A DNA stretch of 15,844 nt from Victivallales bacterium (GTDB lineage Bacteria; Verrucomicrobiota; Lentisphaeria; Victivallales; UBA1829). The stretch spans positions 1 to 15,844 of the forward strand of contig JAEEQO010000048.1 of assembly GCA_016285335.1 (NCBI GenBank), read 5' to 3'. Shown here piece by piece: positions 1 through 8,168 of the stretch (position 1 is the first letter of the stretch; each line of letters starts with the position of its first letter). A model generated the notes under the pieces. It did not search any database. It was not told the DNA's origin and saw only the letters and a program-made list of their open reading frames with translations. Made by a program: the position numbers and the translations under genes.

Positions 1-1755
1 GATCTTCAGGTCCTTGTAGGAGACTTTCGTTTCCCAGGAGCCGAGGCCGACGAAGCCGCGGAACTTCTTCTGCTTTCCGGCGTCGACGGTGAGCTTCAGG
101 TCGAGGTTGCGGTCCGCGCGGTTGTTCGCGAACATGACCTGCGTCCAGTAGGACGGCGTGCCGAAGACGCGGCTCTGGTCGAAGACGATGGCGTCCGGGT
201 TCCAGGTCTCCCAGCCGACGCGGCGGAAGAGCGGCGCGTAGGAGCTCATGATCACGATGTCGCCGTTGCGCTCGAGTCCGGTCATGAACGCGGCTTCGCC
301 GAGCGCGGCGTTCAGGTTGCCTCTGCCCGCGCCGCTGGTCACGGCGTATTCGCCGAAGTAGATCTCGGGGCCCTTGCGGTCCTGGTTGTCGAACCGCGTG
401 GCGTCGCGGCGGAAGGTGTTGGAATCGGAGTACAGATGCGGGTCGAGGATGTCGTTCTTATAGCCCGCGGTGGCTTCGTTCGCCACGAGGCGCATGTTCG
501 GGTACTTTTCGAGGATCGCCTTCGCGATGAGGGCGTAGCGTTCGGCGTAATCGCGGCCGCCGTTCTCGTTGCCGATTTCCATGTACTTCATGTTGAACGG
601 TTCGGGATGGCCGTTTTTGGCGCGCTCGGCGCCCCACTTGGACGTGACCGGGCCGTTGGCGTATTCGATGGCGTCGAGGGCGTCCTGCACGAACGGCTGC
701 ATCTGGTTCATCGGGACCACGTACATGGTGTCCCTGCCGTTTCGCGTTTCATGTCCGATGCCGCAGTTGATGACGAAGAGCGGCTCCGCGCCGAGGTCTT
801 CGCACATCTGGAGATATTCGTGGTAGCCGAGCCCGTTGCTGGCCTGGTACTGCCAGATGCACCACTGGCCGATGCGCTGTTCGACCGGGCCGACGGAATT
901 CTTCCAGATCGCGCGGTTCTCGATGCCGCGTCCTTCCACGAAGCAGCCGCCGGGGAAGCGCACGAACGCGGGCTTCATGGCGGCGACCATCTTCATGAGG
1001 TCGGGCCGGAGGCCGTTCTTACGATTTTTCCAGGTGCGGCGGGGGAAGAGCGAGACCATGTCGAGCCAGTAGGTGGCGGCATTGCCGCTGGAGATCACGA
1101 ACTGGCAGTTCGGGTCGGTACGCTGGGCGGTGAGCAGGATCGTGTACTTGCGCCAGTCCTTCGTGGGCGTGACGCTGTTGTGCGCGATGACCTTGCCGTC
1201 GTGTCCGACGACGGAGACGTCGAGGCGTTCATTGCCTTTCTCGGATTTTGCGTAGAACGTGAGGTCGTATTCCGCGCCGGCCTCCATGAAGATCTGGCCG
1301 GGCTGGTTGCGGATGCCGTCCTGCCAGCTGCGGTTCGCCCGGCGCGGATTGCCGCCCTGCGGCCCGCCCACGAATCCGCCGTTGATCACGCGGCCGCCGG
1401 CCTCCGCGACGACTTTCAGCGAGGTCGGATTGTTCGCGTTGAGCGTGTTGGCGCGGTCGAGGGTGATTTGGGCTTTTTCGGAAAGCCAGGCGATCGGGAA
1501 CGCCGAGTTGTCCTCGAACGAACGGTTCTGGATCATTTCGGCGTAGATGCCGCCTTCGCCCGCGCGGTTGATCTCCTCGAAGAAAATGCCGTAGAGCAGG
1601 GGGCTGATCTTCGCGCCCGGATGCGCCGTGTCGATCTTGATCGTGCCCGCGGACGGGGCGGCGTTTTCGGGCGCGGCTTCGGCGGAGGAACACCCGGCGA
1701 CGAGTGCAACGGCCGCTGATGCGGCGAGGAGGGAGAGTGAGACGTTTTTCAGCAT
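1..1755 (-). CDS. Alpha-L-arabinofuranosidase, GH51, secreted lipoprotein (3' end cut by window edge)
   Basis: Removes terminal alpha-L-arabinofuranosyl residues from arabinan, arabinoxylan or arabinogalactan, with retention of configuration. 585 residues are visible; the C-terminus lies beyond base 1, so the frame has no stop here. The N-terminus is a lipoprotein signal (hydrophobic residues 5-20, lipobox VAGC, Cys22), placing the enzyme on a membrane. Residues about 40-60 carry the GH51 opening YGIFFEEINRAGEGG. A carbohydrate-binding-like beta insert follows (about 85-225), as in plant-type GH51, and then the TIM barrel with PAFVRFPGGC. The acid/base is Glu397 in YMEIGNENGG and the nucleophile is Glu469 in EIYFGEYA. 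The start is supported by GAAAGG eight bases upstream and by the signal peptide beginning at once. The family call is firm; the exact substrate is inferred. Confidence 0.93.
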   Translation of the reverse strand, partial: MLKNVSLSLLAASAAVALVAGCSSAEAAPENAAPSAGTIKIDTAHPGAKISPLLYGIFFEEINRAGEGGIYAEMIQNRSFEDNSAFPIAWLSEKAQITLDRANTLNANNPTSLKVVAEAGGRVINGGFVGGPQGGNPRRANRSWQDGIRNQPGQIFMEAGAEYDLTFYAKSEKGNERLDVSVVGHDGKVIAHNSVTPTKDWRKYTILLTAQRTDPNCQFVISSGNAATYWLDMVSLFPRRTWKNRKNGLRPDLMKMVAAMKPAFVRFPGGCFVEGRGIENRAIWKNSVGPVEQRIGQWCIWQYQASNGLGYHEYLQMCEDLGAEPLFVINCGIGHETRNGRDTMYVVPMNQMQPFVQDALDAIEYANGPVTSKWGAERAKNGHPEPFNMKYMEIGNENGGRDYAERYALIAKAILEKYPNMRLVANEATAGYKNDILDPHLYSDSNTFRRDATRFDNQDRKGPEIYFGEYAVTSGAGRGNLNAALGEAAFMTGLERNGDIVIMSSYAPLFRRVGWETWNPDAIVFDQSRVFGTPSYWTQVMFANNRADRNLDLKLTVDAGKQKKFRGFVGLGSWETKVSYKDLKI

Positions 1756-1796
1756 GGTATCGACCTTTCAGCGGTTAGCGTTTTAGTTTTTTTGAT

Positions 1797-1824
1797 ACTA
1801 TAATATCGAAACAAAAAAAGTCAA
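1797..1824 (-). promoter_or_regulatory. Sigma70-like promoter of the GH51 gene
   Basis: Reading leftward, TTGACT (1819-1824) is followed by 16 bases and TATAGT (1797-1802). The element sits in an AT-rich patch within GC-rich DNA, about 45 bases before the start codon at 1755. The GAAAGG ribosome-binding site is at 1764-1769. The transcription start has not been seen, only the boxes. Confidence 0.65.
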
Positions 1825-1854
1825 CCGCCCGAAACAAAGAAAAGAGGAAAAAAA

Positions 1855-1907
1855 TGCGGCACCTTCGCCGACTTCTGCCGCCGCCAAAGACTCCGTGCCT
1901 TGCCGCA
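1855..1907. repeat. 7-bp inverted repeat between divergent promoters
   Basis: TGCGGCA (1855-1861) and TGCCGCA (1901-1907) are perfect inverted arms 39 bases apart. They lie between the leftward GH51 promoter and the rightward toxin-antitoxin promoter. The rest of the gene-free stretch 1756-2019 holds only the two promoters and the operator-like repeats listed separately. The arms are short and could be chance. Confidence 0.3.
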
Positions 1908-1941
1908 GTCCCTGTGTTCATTCATTCTTTTTGAAATAATA

Positions 1942-1992
1942 CATGTGTATTTTACTTGAAAAGCACATGAAATACACTATATTAATATGTGC
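1942..1992. repeat. Overlapping inverted repeats, probable operator of the toxin-antitoxin module
   Basis: Three perfect inverted pairs are packed around the promoter: CATGTG (1942-1947) with CACATG (1964-1969), GTGTATTT (1945-1952) with AAATACAC (1970-1977), and GCACAT (1963-1968) with ATGTGC (1987-1992). They surround and overlap the -35 and -10 boxes. RelB/DinJ antitoxins are ribbon-helix-helix repressors that bind palindromes in their own promoters, alone or with the toxin. This is the expected place and form for such an operator; binding is inferred. Confidence 0.5.
1956..1983 (+). promoter_or_regulatory. Promoter of the toxin-antitoxin operon
   Basis: TTGAAA (1956-1961), 16-base spacer, TATATT (1978-1983). 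The first gene starts 36 bases after the -10 box. The spacer contains one arm of each of the operator-like inverted repeats, which suggests autorepression by blocking RNA polymerase. Confidence 0.6.
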
Positions 1993-2009
1993 AATCAAAC
2001 AACAAATAT

Positions 2010-2014
2010 GGAGG
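2010..2014 (+). promoter_or_regulatory. Shine-Dalgarno site that sets the antitoxin start
   Basis: GGAGG stands five bases before the ATG at 2020. An in-frame ATG at 1987 would add 11 residues, but it falls four bases after the -10 box, so it cannot be well transcribed from this promoter. An ATG at 2008 overlaps the GGAGG itself. The start at 2020 is therefore preferred. Confidence 0.75.
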
Positions 2015-2019
2015 CTATC

Positions 2020-2301
2020 ATGATTTCTGCACAGACATCCAATCTCACGGTCCGCCTGGACGCCCAGCTCAAAAAAGACGCGGAACAACTCTTCAACGAC
2101 CTCGGGATGACGCTTTCCGGCGCCATCAACATCTTCCTGCATCAGGCGATCGAGGAACAGGGCCTGCCGTTTCAGGTGAGGAAAAGCCGTCCGAACCGCG
2201 AAACTCTCGCCGCCATGAAGGAGGCAATCAAGGTTGCGCATGACCCGAACGCCAAGACGTATTCCTCTGTGAAAGAACTGATGGAAGAGCTTGAAAAATG
2301 A
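2020..2301 (+). CDS. dinJ: RelB/DinJ-family antitoxin
   Basis: A 93-residue antitoxin that would neutralise the downstream YafQ-like ribonuclease and repress the operon. The N-terminal part (NLTVRLDAQLKKDAEQLF, about residues 8-25) is a ribbon-helix-helix strand and helix. It is followed by the DinJ-like LGMTLSGAINIFLHQAIEEQGLPF (roughly residues 28-51). The C-terminal half is charged and helical, ending KELMEELEK, the usual toxin-wrapping tail. The stop overlaps the toxin start in ATGA, so the two are translationally coupled. The family is clear from the pattern; the DinJ rather than RelB label rests mainly on the YafQ-like partner. Confidence 0.88.
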   Translation: MISAQTSNLTVRLDAQLKKDAEQLFNDLGMTLSGAINIFLHQAIEEQGLPFQVRKSRPNRETLAAMKEAIKVAHDPNAKTYSSVKELMEELEK

Positions 2302-2573
2302 CGTACAAGCTGAAACTGACATCGCAGTTCAAAAAAGACTTCAAGCGGATGAAGAAACGCGGTTGTGTCCCGCAGCGTCTTAAAGCAGTCCTTGATATGC
2401 TTACGACGGGTGAGCCTCTGCCAGTGGAATGTCAGGATCATGTGTTGTCCGGAAAGTACGCCGGATTCCGTGAATGTCACATTCAGGCCGACTGGCTTTT
2501 GATTTACTACATTGAAGCCGACCAGCTCGTTCTGGTTTGCTCCAGGACCGGGTCCCACAGCGATTTGTTCTGA
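2298..2573 (+). CDS. yafQ: YafQ-family mRNA interferase toxin (RelE superfamily)
   Basis: A 91-residue ribosome-dependent endoribonuclease, by family. E. coli YafQ needs His50, His63, Asp67 and His87. All four have counterparts here at His48 (QDHVLSG), His61 (ECHI), Asp65 (ADWLLIYY) and His87 (SHSDLF). The RTGSHSDLF ending matches the RTGTHAALF type of ending in E. coli YafQ. The N-terminus is lysine-rich (FKKDFKRMKKR), as expected for binding RNA and ribosome. The toxin looks intact. Its ATG overlaps the antitoxin stop by four bases, so it depends on antitoxin translation. It ends 21 bases before the tail-to-tail MFS gene; no hairpin terminator is seen in that gap. Confidence 0.92.
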   Translation: MTYKLKLTSQFKKDFKRMKKRGCVPQRLKAVLDMLTTGEPLPVECQDHVLSGKYAGFRECHIQADWLLIYYIEADQLVLVCSRTGSHSDLF

Positions 2574-2594
2574 ACGGGGCTGAGGTGAAACGGA

Positions 2595-3869
2595 TCAAGC
2601 CTCGTGGTAGCGGCGCATGGCGAGGCGGACCAGATACGCCGTAAGCACGAAGAAGAGCGCACCGGCCACAAAGACGAAACGGACGCCGAAATGCGCCACG
2701 ATGGGACCTCCGGCGACCGGAGCGAGTCCGAGGCCGAGGCAGCGCATGGCGGAAGCCCAGCCGAACATCTGGCCGCGGGAACGTTCGTCGGTTTTTTTCG
2801 CGAGCCAGATCTGCATGGCGGGGTCGATGCCGCTGCTCATGAACGTGGAGGCGAACCGCAGGATGAAAAGCGCGACGATCCCCCACACGAACGAAATGGA
2901 GAGCATGAGGACGGCGGTCAGAACGGCGGAAATGACGGCGAGGCGTCCGGGCGGATAATGGTCGGCGAGGTATCCGAGCAGGAACCCGGATGCGACGCCG
3001 GCGAGTCCGCAGAGGCCGGACAGCGCGCCCGTGATCTTCGACGCGCCTTCGATGCCGCCGTGGAGCTGCTGGACGAAGAGCGAGACGAAGGAATTGTCGA
3101 ACGACCGGGAGAACATGACGATCCCCATGATGAGGAGGATCGGGAAGAGGAGGGAGATCTGAGCGGTTTCCGGGCGGAGCGCGTGGACCATGCCGCGGAA
3201 CCCGGATGCCTTGCTTTCCGGCGGGGTGTAGTATTCGCGGAAGAAAAAGAAGACGGCGGCGAACGCCATGACCATGCACAGGGCGGAGATCACGAACGCG
3301 GGGCGGTATCCGGCATAGTCGGCCACGTAGCCGCCCGCGAACGCCCCGGCGATGTTGCCGGAGAACATGGCGCTGTTCAGGGCGCCGAGCGCGAAGCCGT
3401 TGTGTTCGCGCGGGGTCTGCGTGGAGATGAGCGCCTGCGAGGCGGACATGGTGCCGCAGAACGCGCCCTGGATCATGCGGAGGACGATGAGCACGAGCGG
3501 ACTTTGCGCCACGCTGATGAGACCGATCGCGACAGCTCCGCCCACGTAGGAGCGCAGGAGCATCTTCTTGCGTCCGTAACGGTCGCCGAGCGCGCCCCAG
3601 ACGGGCGAGAAAAACATCATGGTGAGCGGGCAGGCGGCGCTGAACGCGGCGACCCAGTATGCCAGCTCCGCCTGGTCCGTGATGTCCATGTCCGCCTGCA
3701 TCAGGTACGGGATGAACGGCAGCCCGAACGAGAAACCGATGGCGGACATGAACTGCGCCAGCCAGATGACGCAGAGATGGCGTTTCCAGGTCCGTTCGAG
3801 GTCCGGCAGGCTGCCGGAACGACTGGCGGACGGCGGGACATCCGCCGTTGTGGATCGCTGCTGCCGCAT
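2595..3869 (-). CDS. Major facilitator superfamily exporter, DHA1/MdtG-like
   Basis: An inner-membrane transporter of 424 residues with about 12 membrane spans, probably a proton-driven drug or metabolite exporter. After a polar 30-residue N-terminus comes span 1 (WLAQFMSAIGFSFGLPFIPY). The loop after span 2 carries MFS motif A, GALGDRYGRKK, at residues 92-102. Motif B, RMIQG, is at 131-135. A glycine-rich stretch, NIAGAFAGGYVADYAGYR, follows around 172-189 and suits the antiporter motif C. The second half has its own motif-A-like GYLADHYPPGR. The gene begins 13 bases after the hydF stop, with GGAG six bases before the ATG, so it is very likely in one transcript with hydF. The substrate cannot be told; nothing specific ties it to hydrogenase maturation. 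Confidence 0.88.
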   Translation of the reverse strand: MRQQRSTTADVPPSASRSGSLPDLERTWKRHLCVIWLAQFMSAIGFSFGLPFIPYLMQADMDITDQAELAYWVAAFSAACPLTMMFFSPVWGALGDRYGRKKMLLRSYVGGAVAIGLISVAQSPLVLIVLRMIQGAFCGTMSASQALISTQTPREHNGFALGALNSAMFSGNIAGAFAGGYVADYAGYRPAFVISALCMVMAFAAVFFFFREYYTPPESKASGFRGMVHALRPETAQISLLFPILLIMGIVMFSRSFDNSFVSLFVQQLHGGIEGASKITGALSGLCGLAGVASGFLLGYLADHYPPGRLAVISAVLTAVLMLSISFVWGIVALFILRFASTFMSSGIDPAMQIWLAKKTDERSRGQMFGWASAMRCLGLGLAPVAGGPIVAHFGVRFVFVAGALFFVLTAYLVRLAMRRYHEA

Positions 3870-3882
3870 GGCCGGCTCCGTG

Positions 3883-5127
3883 TCAGGCGCGTCCTTCGCG
3901 GGCTGCTTCGAACGCGGCGAAGGCGTCGGGGAACGGCGACAGGGCGCGTTTGAGGATGCCGTGGATGTGCGCGATGGCGACGCCGTAATTGGTGAACGGG
4001 ACGCCCTGTTCGCGGCAGTGCAGGATGCGTGACAGGACGGCGCGGCGGTTGAACGTGCAGGCTCCGCAGTGCAGCACCAGATCGTATTCTGTCAGGTCGT
4101 CCGGGAAATCGGCTCCGGCGGCCACGGTGAACTCGATGCCGTCCGAATGACAGTATTCGCGGATCCAGCGCGGGAGCTTCACACGTCCGATGTCGTCGCC
4201 GATGGGATGGTGCGTGCATGCCTCCGCCACGAGCACGCGCGAACCGTCGTGGAGGCGGTCGATGGCGGCGGCTCCGGCGGCGCATGCTGCCAGGTCGCCT
4301 TTCATGCGCGCGAGCAGAATGGAGAAGGACGTGAGCGGGATTTCGGGGGGAACGGAGCGCGAAGCGATGCCGAACGCCTGGGAATCGGTCACGGCGAGCG
4401 CGGGCGGCGTCTTCAGGCACGCCAGCATGTCGGCGATATGGTGTTCGGTCACGCACAGGCAGAGCGCATCGTGGTCGAGCGTGTCGCGGATCGCCTGGAC
4501 CTCCGGCAGGATCATGCGGCCTTTCGGCGCTTCCTTGTCGATGGGGGTGATGAGCAGCACGGGATCGCCCGGCGCGATCAGGTCGCCGAGCATGGGACGT
4601 CCGCCGAGGAACCCTTCGGGCGCGGCGTTCACGAGCGCGGCCCGGAGCGCGGCAAGACCCGCTCCGGTGAGCGTGGAGACGGCGACATGCGGGATCTTTT
4701 CGGCGTCGAGCTTTGTAACGAGCGCGGGATCGGGTGCGGCGAGGTCGCTTTTCGTGAAGACCACGACGAGCGGCGCGGACCGCCCGCGGAAGAATTCGAG
4801 CACATTTTCCTCGGTTTCGCCCCAGCCGCCATCGGTCACGAGCAGCGCCAGGTCGGTGCGGTCGAAGATGCGGCGGCTTTTTTCGACGCGCATGCCGCCG
4901 AGCGCGGTCGGGTCTTCGTCCAGCCCGGCCGTGTCGATGAAGAGGACCGGCCCGAGCGGGGGCAGTTCCATGGGCTTTTCGACGGGATCCGTGGTGGTGC
5001 CGGGGACGTCGGAGACGATGACGACGTCCTGTCCGGCGAGGGCGTTCAGGAGCGAGGATTTGCCGGCGTTGCGGCGTCCGAAGAAGCCGATTTGGAGGCG
5101 GAGTCCCTTGGGCGTGTTCTGGATCAT
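3883..5127 (-). CDS. hydF: [FeFe]-hydrogenase H-cluster maturation GTPase HydF
   Basis: HydF is the cytoplasmic scaffold on which HydE and HydG build the diiron subcluster that is then passed to apo-hydrogenase. The 414 residues match the family length. The N-terminal GTPase domain shows the P-loop GRRNAGKSS (17-25), switch I GTTTDP (43-48), DTAG (65-68) and TKSD (125-128). A dimerisation region follows. The C-terminal iron-sulfur domain has the HydF signature CTH (304-306), 47 residues, then CGAC (354-357). The start lies 19 bases after the GH2 stop. I see no good Shine-Dalgarno site, so translation may rely on coupling. No hydE, hydG or hydrogenase gene is in the window, so partners must lie elsewhere. 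Confidence 0.95.
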   Translation of the reverse strand: MIQNTPKGLRLQIGFFGRRNAGKSSLLNALAGQDVVIVSDVPGTTTDPVEKPMELPPLGPVLFIDTAGLDEDPTALGGMRVEKSRRIFDRTDLALLVTDGGWGETEENVLEFFRGRSAPLVVVFTKSDLAAPDPALVTKLDAEKIPHVAVSTLTGAGLAALRAALVNAAPEGFLGGRPMLGDLIAPGDPVLLITPIDKEAPKGRMILPEVQAIRDTLDHDALCLCVTEHHIADMLACLKTPPALAVTDSQAFGIASRSVPPEIPLTSFSILLARMKGDLAACAAGAAAIDRLHDGSRVLVAEACTHHPIGDDIGRVKLPRWIREYCHSDGIEFTVAAGADFPDDLTEYDLVLHCGACTFNRRAVLSRILHCREQGVPFTNYGVAIAHIHGILKRALSPFPDAFAAFEAAREGRA

Positions 5128-5146
5128 GGCCGGTGCGCGGAAAAGG

Positions 5147-8008
5147 TTATTTGGTTGAGGATTTCGTCGCTTTGATCTTTTCCGGCGTGATGTAGACGAT
5201 GTCGCCGAGGGCGATGTGTCCCCTGGAATCGGGCTGCATGAGGACGTTCATTTCGACCGTGCCGGAAATATCCTTCAGGGGGAGCACGACGTCGCCGGGG
5301 GTCGTAGCCTTTCTCTCGAGGGCGAGTTCACCGTTGAGATAGATCGAGGGTTTTCCGGTCATGTTCCGGAAGCAGAGCGATCCGCCTTCCTCGGCAATGC
5401 CGGCCGGAAGATCGAACTTGCAGAAGAAGACGACCCAGTCCTTCGGCTTGAGGATCAGGTCTTCGCCGATCTGTGCGGGCGAAAGCAGATCGCCGGAATT
5501 GTCCGACAGGAGGCCCGGCTTCGATGTGGACGGCTGGGAGACGCGCCAGCCGGAGATAGTGACTTCGCCTTTTGTGAATCCGGGAATAACGGGCATCATC
5601 GTCTTTTCCGCGGATGCGACCTTGATACTGCATGTTGCGGATTTGAGTTTGCCGCTTTTCGCCGTGATTTCGATGGAGCCTTTGCCCGGGATGGACTGGA
5701 CGATAAGCTGGGCATAGCCGTTGAAGAGCGGGCGCGAATCGGCCTTTTCCGGGAGCGTGCAGGTCGGATCGCCGTTGCCTACGCCGATGTTGCGTCCGAG
5801 GCCGGTGATCTCGAATTCGACGGGGATGTTCGCATCCGGGACGATGCGTCCGGCGGTATCGACGGCGCAGACCGTGACCGGTACGGCGTCGTATCCGTCG
5901 CCCATGATCTCGGTCCGGTCGGGAATGAGCTTGAGCCCGACGGCTTTTCCGGTCGTTTCAAGCTGGGTGCGGACGACTTCCTTGCCGTCCTTTCTGCCGA
6001 TGAGGAGCAGGGTGCCGGGTTCGTATGTAATCTTGTGCGTCAGCATTTCGACGGGGTCGACCTTGGCTGTTCCGATGTTCTTTCCGTTGAGGATAAACGA
6101 GACCTCGTCGACGTTCGTCGCGCAGAAGACTTCGACCTCCTTGCCGTCCATGTCGAGTATATTCCAGTGCGGGATGGCGTACAGGACGGGTTTGCTGAGC
6201 CACTGCGCCTGACGGATGTAGAACGCCGTCTTCGGGAAGCCGCAGAGGTCCATGCAGCCGAAATAGCTGCTGTTCGCCGGGAACTTGTTGTTGTAGGGGG
6301 TGGGTTCGCCGTGGTAGTCGAATCCGGTCCAGACGAACGTCCCTGCGAGGAAACGGCGGTTCAGGACGGCTTCCCAGTCCTTGCGGTGGGTGGTGCCCCA
6401 GCTGGCGGCGTCGACGTCGTAGGACGAGCTGATGAATTTTTCGCGGTCGGTGGCGAATTCGCCGCGCGTCTCGAACGCGCTGGCGCCCTCGGTGAGGAGG
6501 ATGGGGATGTTCGGGTATTTGGCGTGGAAGTTGTCGATCTGGCCGTACTGGTAGTTGAACCCGACCACGTCGAGGACGTTCCGGGCGCTGTCCGCCGAGA
6601 AGAATCCGCCGTTCATGGCGGCGAGGATCGGACGGCTTTCATCTTCGGACTTGACGGCGTTGACCAGCGCGCGGGCGATCTCCTGTCCGCGGTATTCGCC
6701 CTGCAGGGGTTCCTCGTTGAAGATGCTCCAGGCGATGATCGAGGGATGGTTGCGGTCGCGGCGGATGTGCGCGCGGACGTATTCGAGCCAGTCGGGGCCG
6801 GCGTTGAACGCGCGGTTTTCGTCGATGACCATGAGACCGTATTTGTCGCAGAGGTCGAGGATGTTTTCGCTCGGAGGATTGTGGGAGCAGCGGTAGGCGT
6901 TCGCGCCCATTTCCTTGAGTTTCTTAATACGGAATTCCTCAATGGAGGCGGGGACCGCGGCGCCGACGCCGGCGTGGTCCTGATGGTTGCAGACGCCCTT
7001 GATCTTTATCTGTTTGCCGTTGAGGGTAAAACCGTTCGTGAAATCGAACTTGAACGTGCGGAATCCGAAGTTGACGGTTTTCTCGTCGAAGGTGCGGGCC
7101 TCGCCCTTGACTACGACATTGAGCTTATAGAGGGACGGTGTGTCCGGCGACCAGAGCTGCGGCGAGGCGAGGCGGATCGAGAACGGGACCCGCACCGTCT
7201 GGTTCACGGGCAGATTCGGGAGCAGACGCTTGGATTCGACTTTCTTTCCGTCCGGGTCGAGGATGCTGAGGTCCACGACAGGCGACATTTCCATTTTGCT
7301 GTCGTTTACGAGATCGACATGGCCCTCAATGGTCCATCCGTCGAGCTTGACCAGGGGATTGACCTGGATTCCGCCTTCGGTCTTGATGTGGACCGGGTCG
7401 CTGACGATGAGCTTGACGTCGCGGTAGATGCCGGCGCCCTCGTACCACCAGCCTTCGAAGACCGCCGCGTTGACCTCGATCGCGATCACGTTGTCGCGTC
7501 CGTACATCAGCGCGGGCGTGATGTCCATGGTGATCGTGTTGTAGCCGCTGTAGTTGTGGTGGAAAAGCATCTGGTTGATCCAGAACGTCGAATGCGTGGC
7601 GATGCCGCCGAACTGGAGTTCCACCCGTTTCCCCTTCCACGTGGACGGCACGAAGAAGCGCTTGCGGTAGTAGCCCCAGCCGCGTTTGCGGAAGCCCTGT
7701 TCGCCGTCTTCCTCGGGGTAGAATCCGTCTTCGACCGCCCAGTCGTGCGGCAGGTTGACGGGACGGAATCCCTCTTCTTCGAAGTTAATCGCGGTGAAGG
7801 GCCAGACGACGTCCGACGTGGCGGCCTTCGCTCCGGCCCAGATGGATTTGTGTTCCCTGTATTCCTTCGGGGCAAGCTGGCGGTCCGAACGCAGGAACAT
7901 CCAGTCCGGGTTGAAATCATAGATCTCGGCTGCGTTCCCCGTCCCTGCGAGGAGCAGCAGGAAAAGAAACATGCAGAAAACTTCGGCGGCGACATTGTTC
8001 GTTTTCAT
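5147..8008 (-). CDS. Secreted glycoside hydrolase family 2 protein, beta-galactosidase-like
   Basis: A 953-residue exported glycosidase. A signal peptide (hydrophobic 10-22, probable cleavage after NA near residue 26) sends it across the inner membrane. In order it has a GH2 sugar-binding jelly roll (about 75-215, with LPHDWAVEDGFY and GGIATHSTFWIN), an Ig-like domain (about 220-325), a TIM barrel (about 330-600), a DUF4982-like segment (around 620-690), a Big/invasin-like Ig domain (around 700-800) and a C-terminal beta-sandwich. The acid/base is Glu432 in WSIFNEEP; the nucleophile is Glu507 in ILLTEGASAFETRG. This layout is common in gut and plant-glycan beta-galactosidases, but beta-mannosidase or beta-glucuronidase activity cannot be excluded. 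GAAAGG lies ten bases before the ATG. Confidence 0.9.
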   Translation of the reverse strand: MKTNNVAAEVFCMFLFLLLLAGTGNAAEIYDFNPDWMFLRSDRQLAPKEYREHKSIWAGAKAATSDVVWPFTAINFEEEGFRPVNLPHDWAVEDGFYPEEDGEQGFRKRGWGYYRKRFFVPSTWKGKRVELQFGGIATHSTFWINQMLFHHNYSGYNTITMDITPALMYGRDNVIAIEVNAAVFEGWWYEGAGIYRDVKLIVSDPVHIKTEGGIQVNPLVKLDGWTIEGHVDLVNDSKMEMSPVVDLSILDPDGKKVESKRLLPNLPVNQTVRVPFSIRLASPQLWSPDTPSLYKLNVVVKGEARTFDEKTVNFGFRTFKFDFTNGFTLNGKQIKIKGVCNHQDHAGVGAAVPASIEEFRIKKLKEMGANAYRCSHNPPSENILDLCDKYGLMVIDENRAFNAGPDWLEYVRAHIRRDRNHPSIIAWSIFNEEPLQGEYRGQEIARALVNAVKSEDESRPILAAMNGGFFSADSARNVLDVVGFNYQYGQIDNFHAKYPNIPILLTEGASAFETRGEFATDREKFISSSYDVDAASWGTTHRKDWEAVLNRRFLAGTFVWTGFDYHGEPTPYNNKFPANSSYFGCMDLCGFPKTAFYIRQAQWLSKPVLYAIPHWNILDMDGKEVEVFCATNVDEVSFILNGKNIGTAKVDPVEMLTHKITYEPGTLLLIGRKDGKEVVRTQLETTGKAVGLKLIPDRTEIMGDGYDAVPVTVCAVDTAGRIVPDANIPVEFEITGLGRNIGVGNGDPTCTLPEKADSRPLFNGYAQLIVQSIPGKGSIEITAKSGKLKSATCSIKVASAEKTMMPVIPGFTKGEVTISGWRVSQPSTSKPGLLSDNSGDLLSPAQIGEDLILKPKDWVVFFCKFDLPAGIAEEGGSLCFRNMTGKPSIYLNGELALERKATTPGDVVLPLKDISGTVEMNVLMQPDSRGHIALGDIVYITPEKIKATKSSTK

Positions 8009-8089
8009 GGTATGCGGGCCTTTCTTCAGGTGGTCCCGTCCGGATTTGTCCGGCGGAAACAGGTGATCGGAAAAAACACTATGATTAAT

Positions 8090-8117
8090 AATATAGCATT
8101 CCGGACGGCGGAATCAA
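8090..8117 (-). promoter_or_regulatory. Promoter of the GH2-hydF-MFS group
   Basis: TTGATT (8112-8117), 16-base spacer, TATATT (8090-8095), read leftward. It lies about 80 bases before the GH2 start codon and just after the end of the D123-like gene, in an AT-rich patch. It may serve all three downstream genes, given the short gaps between them. Confidence 0.6.
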
Positions 8118-8128
8118 ACCGGCTGTGG

Positions 8129-8151
8129 AAAAAAAGGCCGGCTGTCCGCCG
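8129..8151 (-). terminator. Possible weak terminator after the gltX-def group
   Basis: Reading leftward after the D123-like stop, a small stem (CGGC, loop GGACA, GCCG) is followed three bases later by a run of seven T (8129-8135). The stem is only four pairs, so this is a weak candidate. An 8-base direct repeat CCGGCTGT at 8119-8126 and 8138-8145 flanks the T run. Confidence 0.35.
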
Positions 8152-8168
8152 CGGAAACGGAAAACGCT

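Noticed and set aside
436..1719. Plus-strand open frame of 427 codons opposite GH51
   Set aside because: It is a shadow of the GH51 gene, whose catalytic motifs are on the minus strand.
1987..2019. Upstream ATG that would lengthen the antitoxin by 11 residues
   Set aside because: It is four bases after the -10 box, and GGAGG serves the ATG at 2020.
2604..5175. Plus-strand open frames of 449 and 368 codons opposite the MFS and hydF genes
   Set aside because: Both are Glu/Gly/Arg-rich shadows with no motif; hydF and MFS signatures are on the minus strand.
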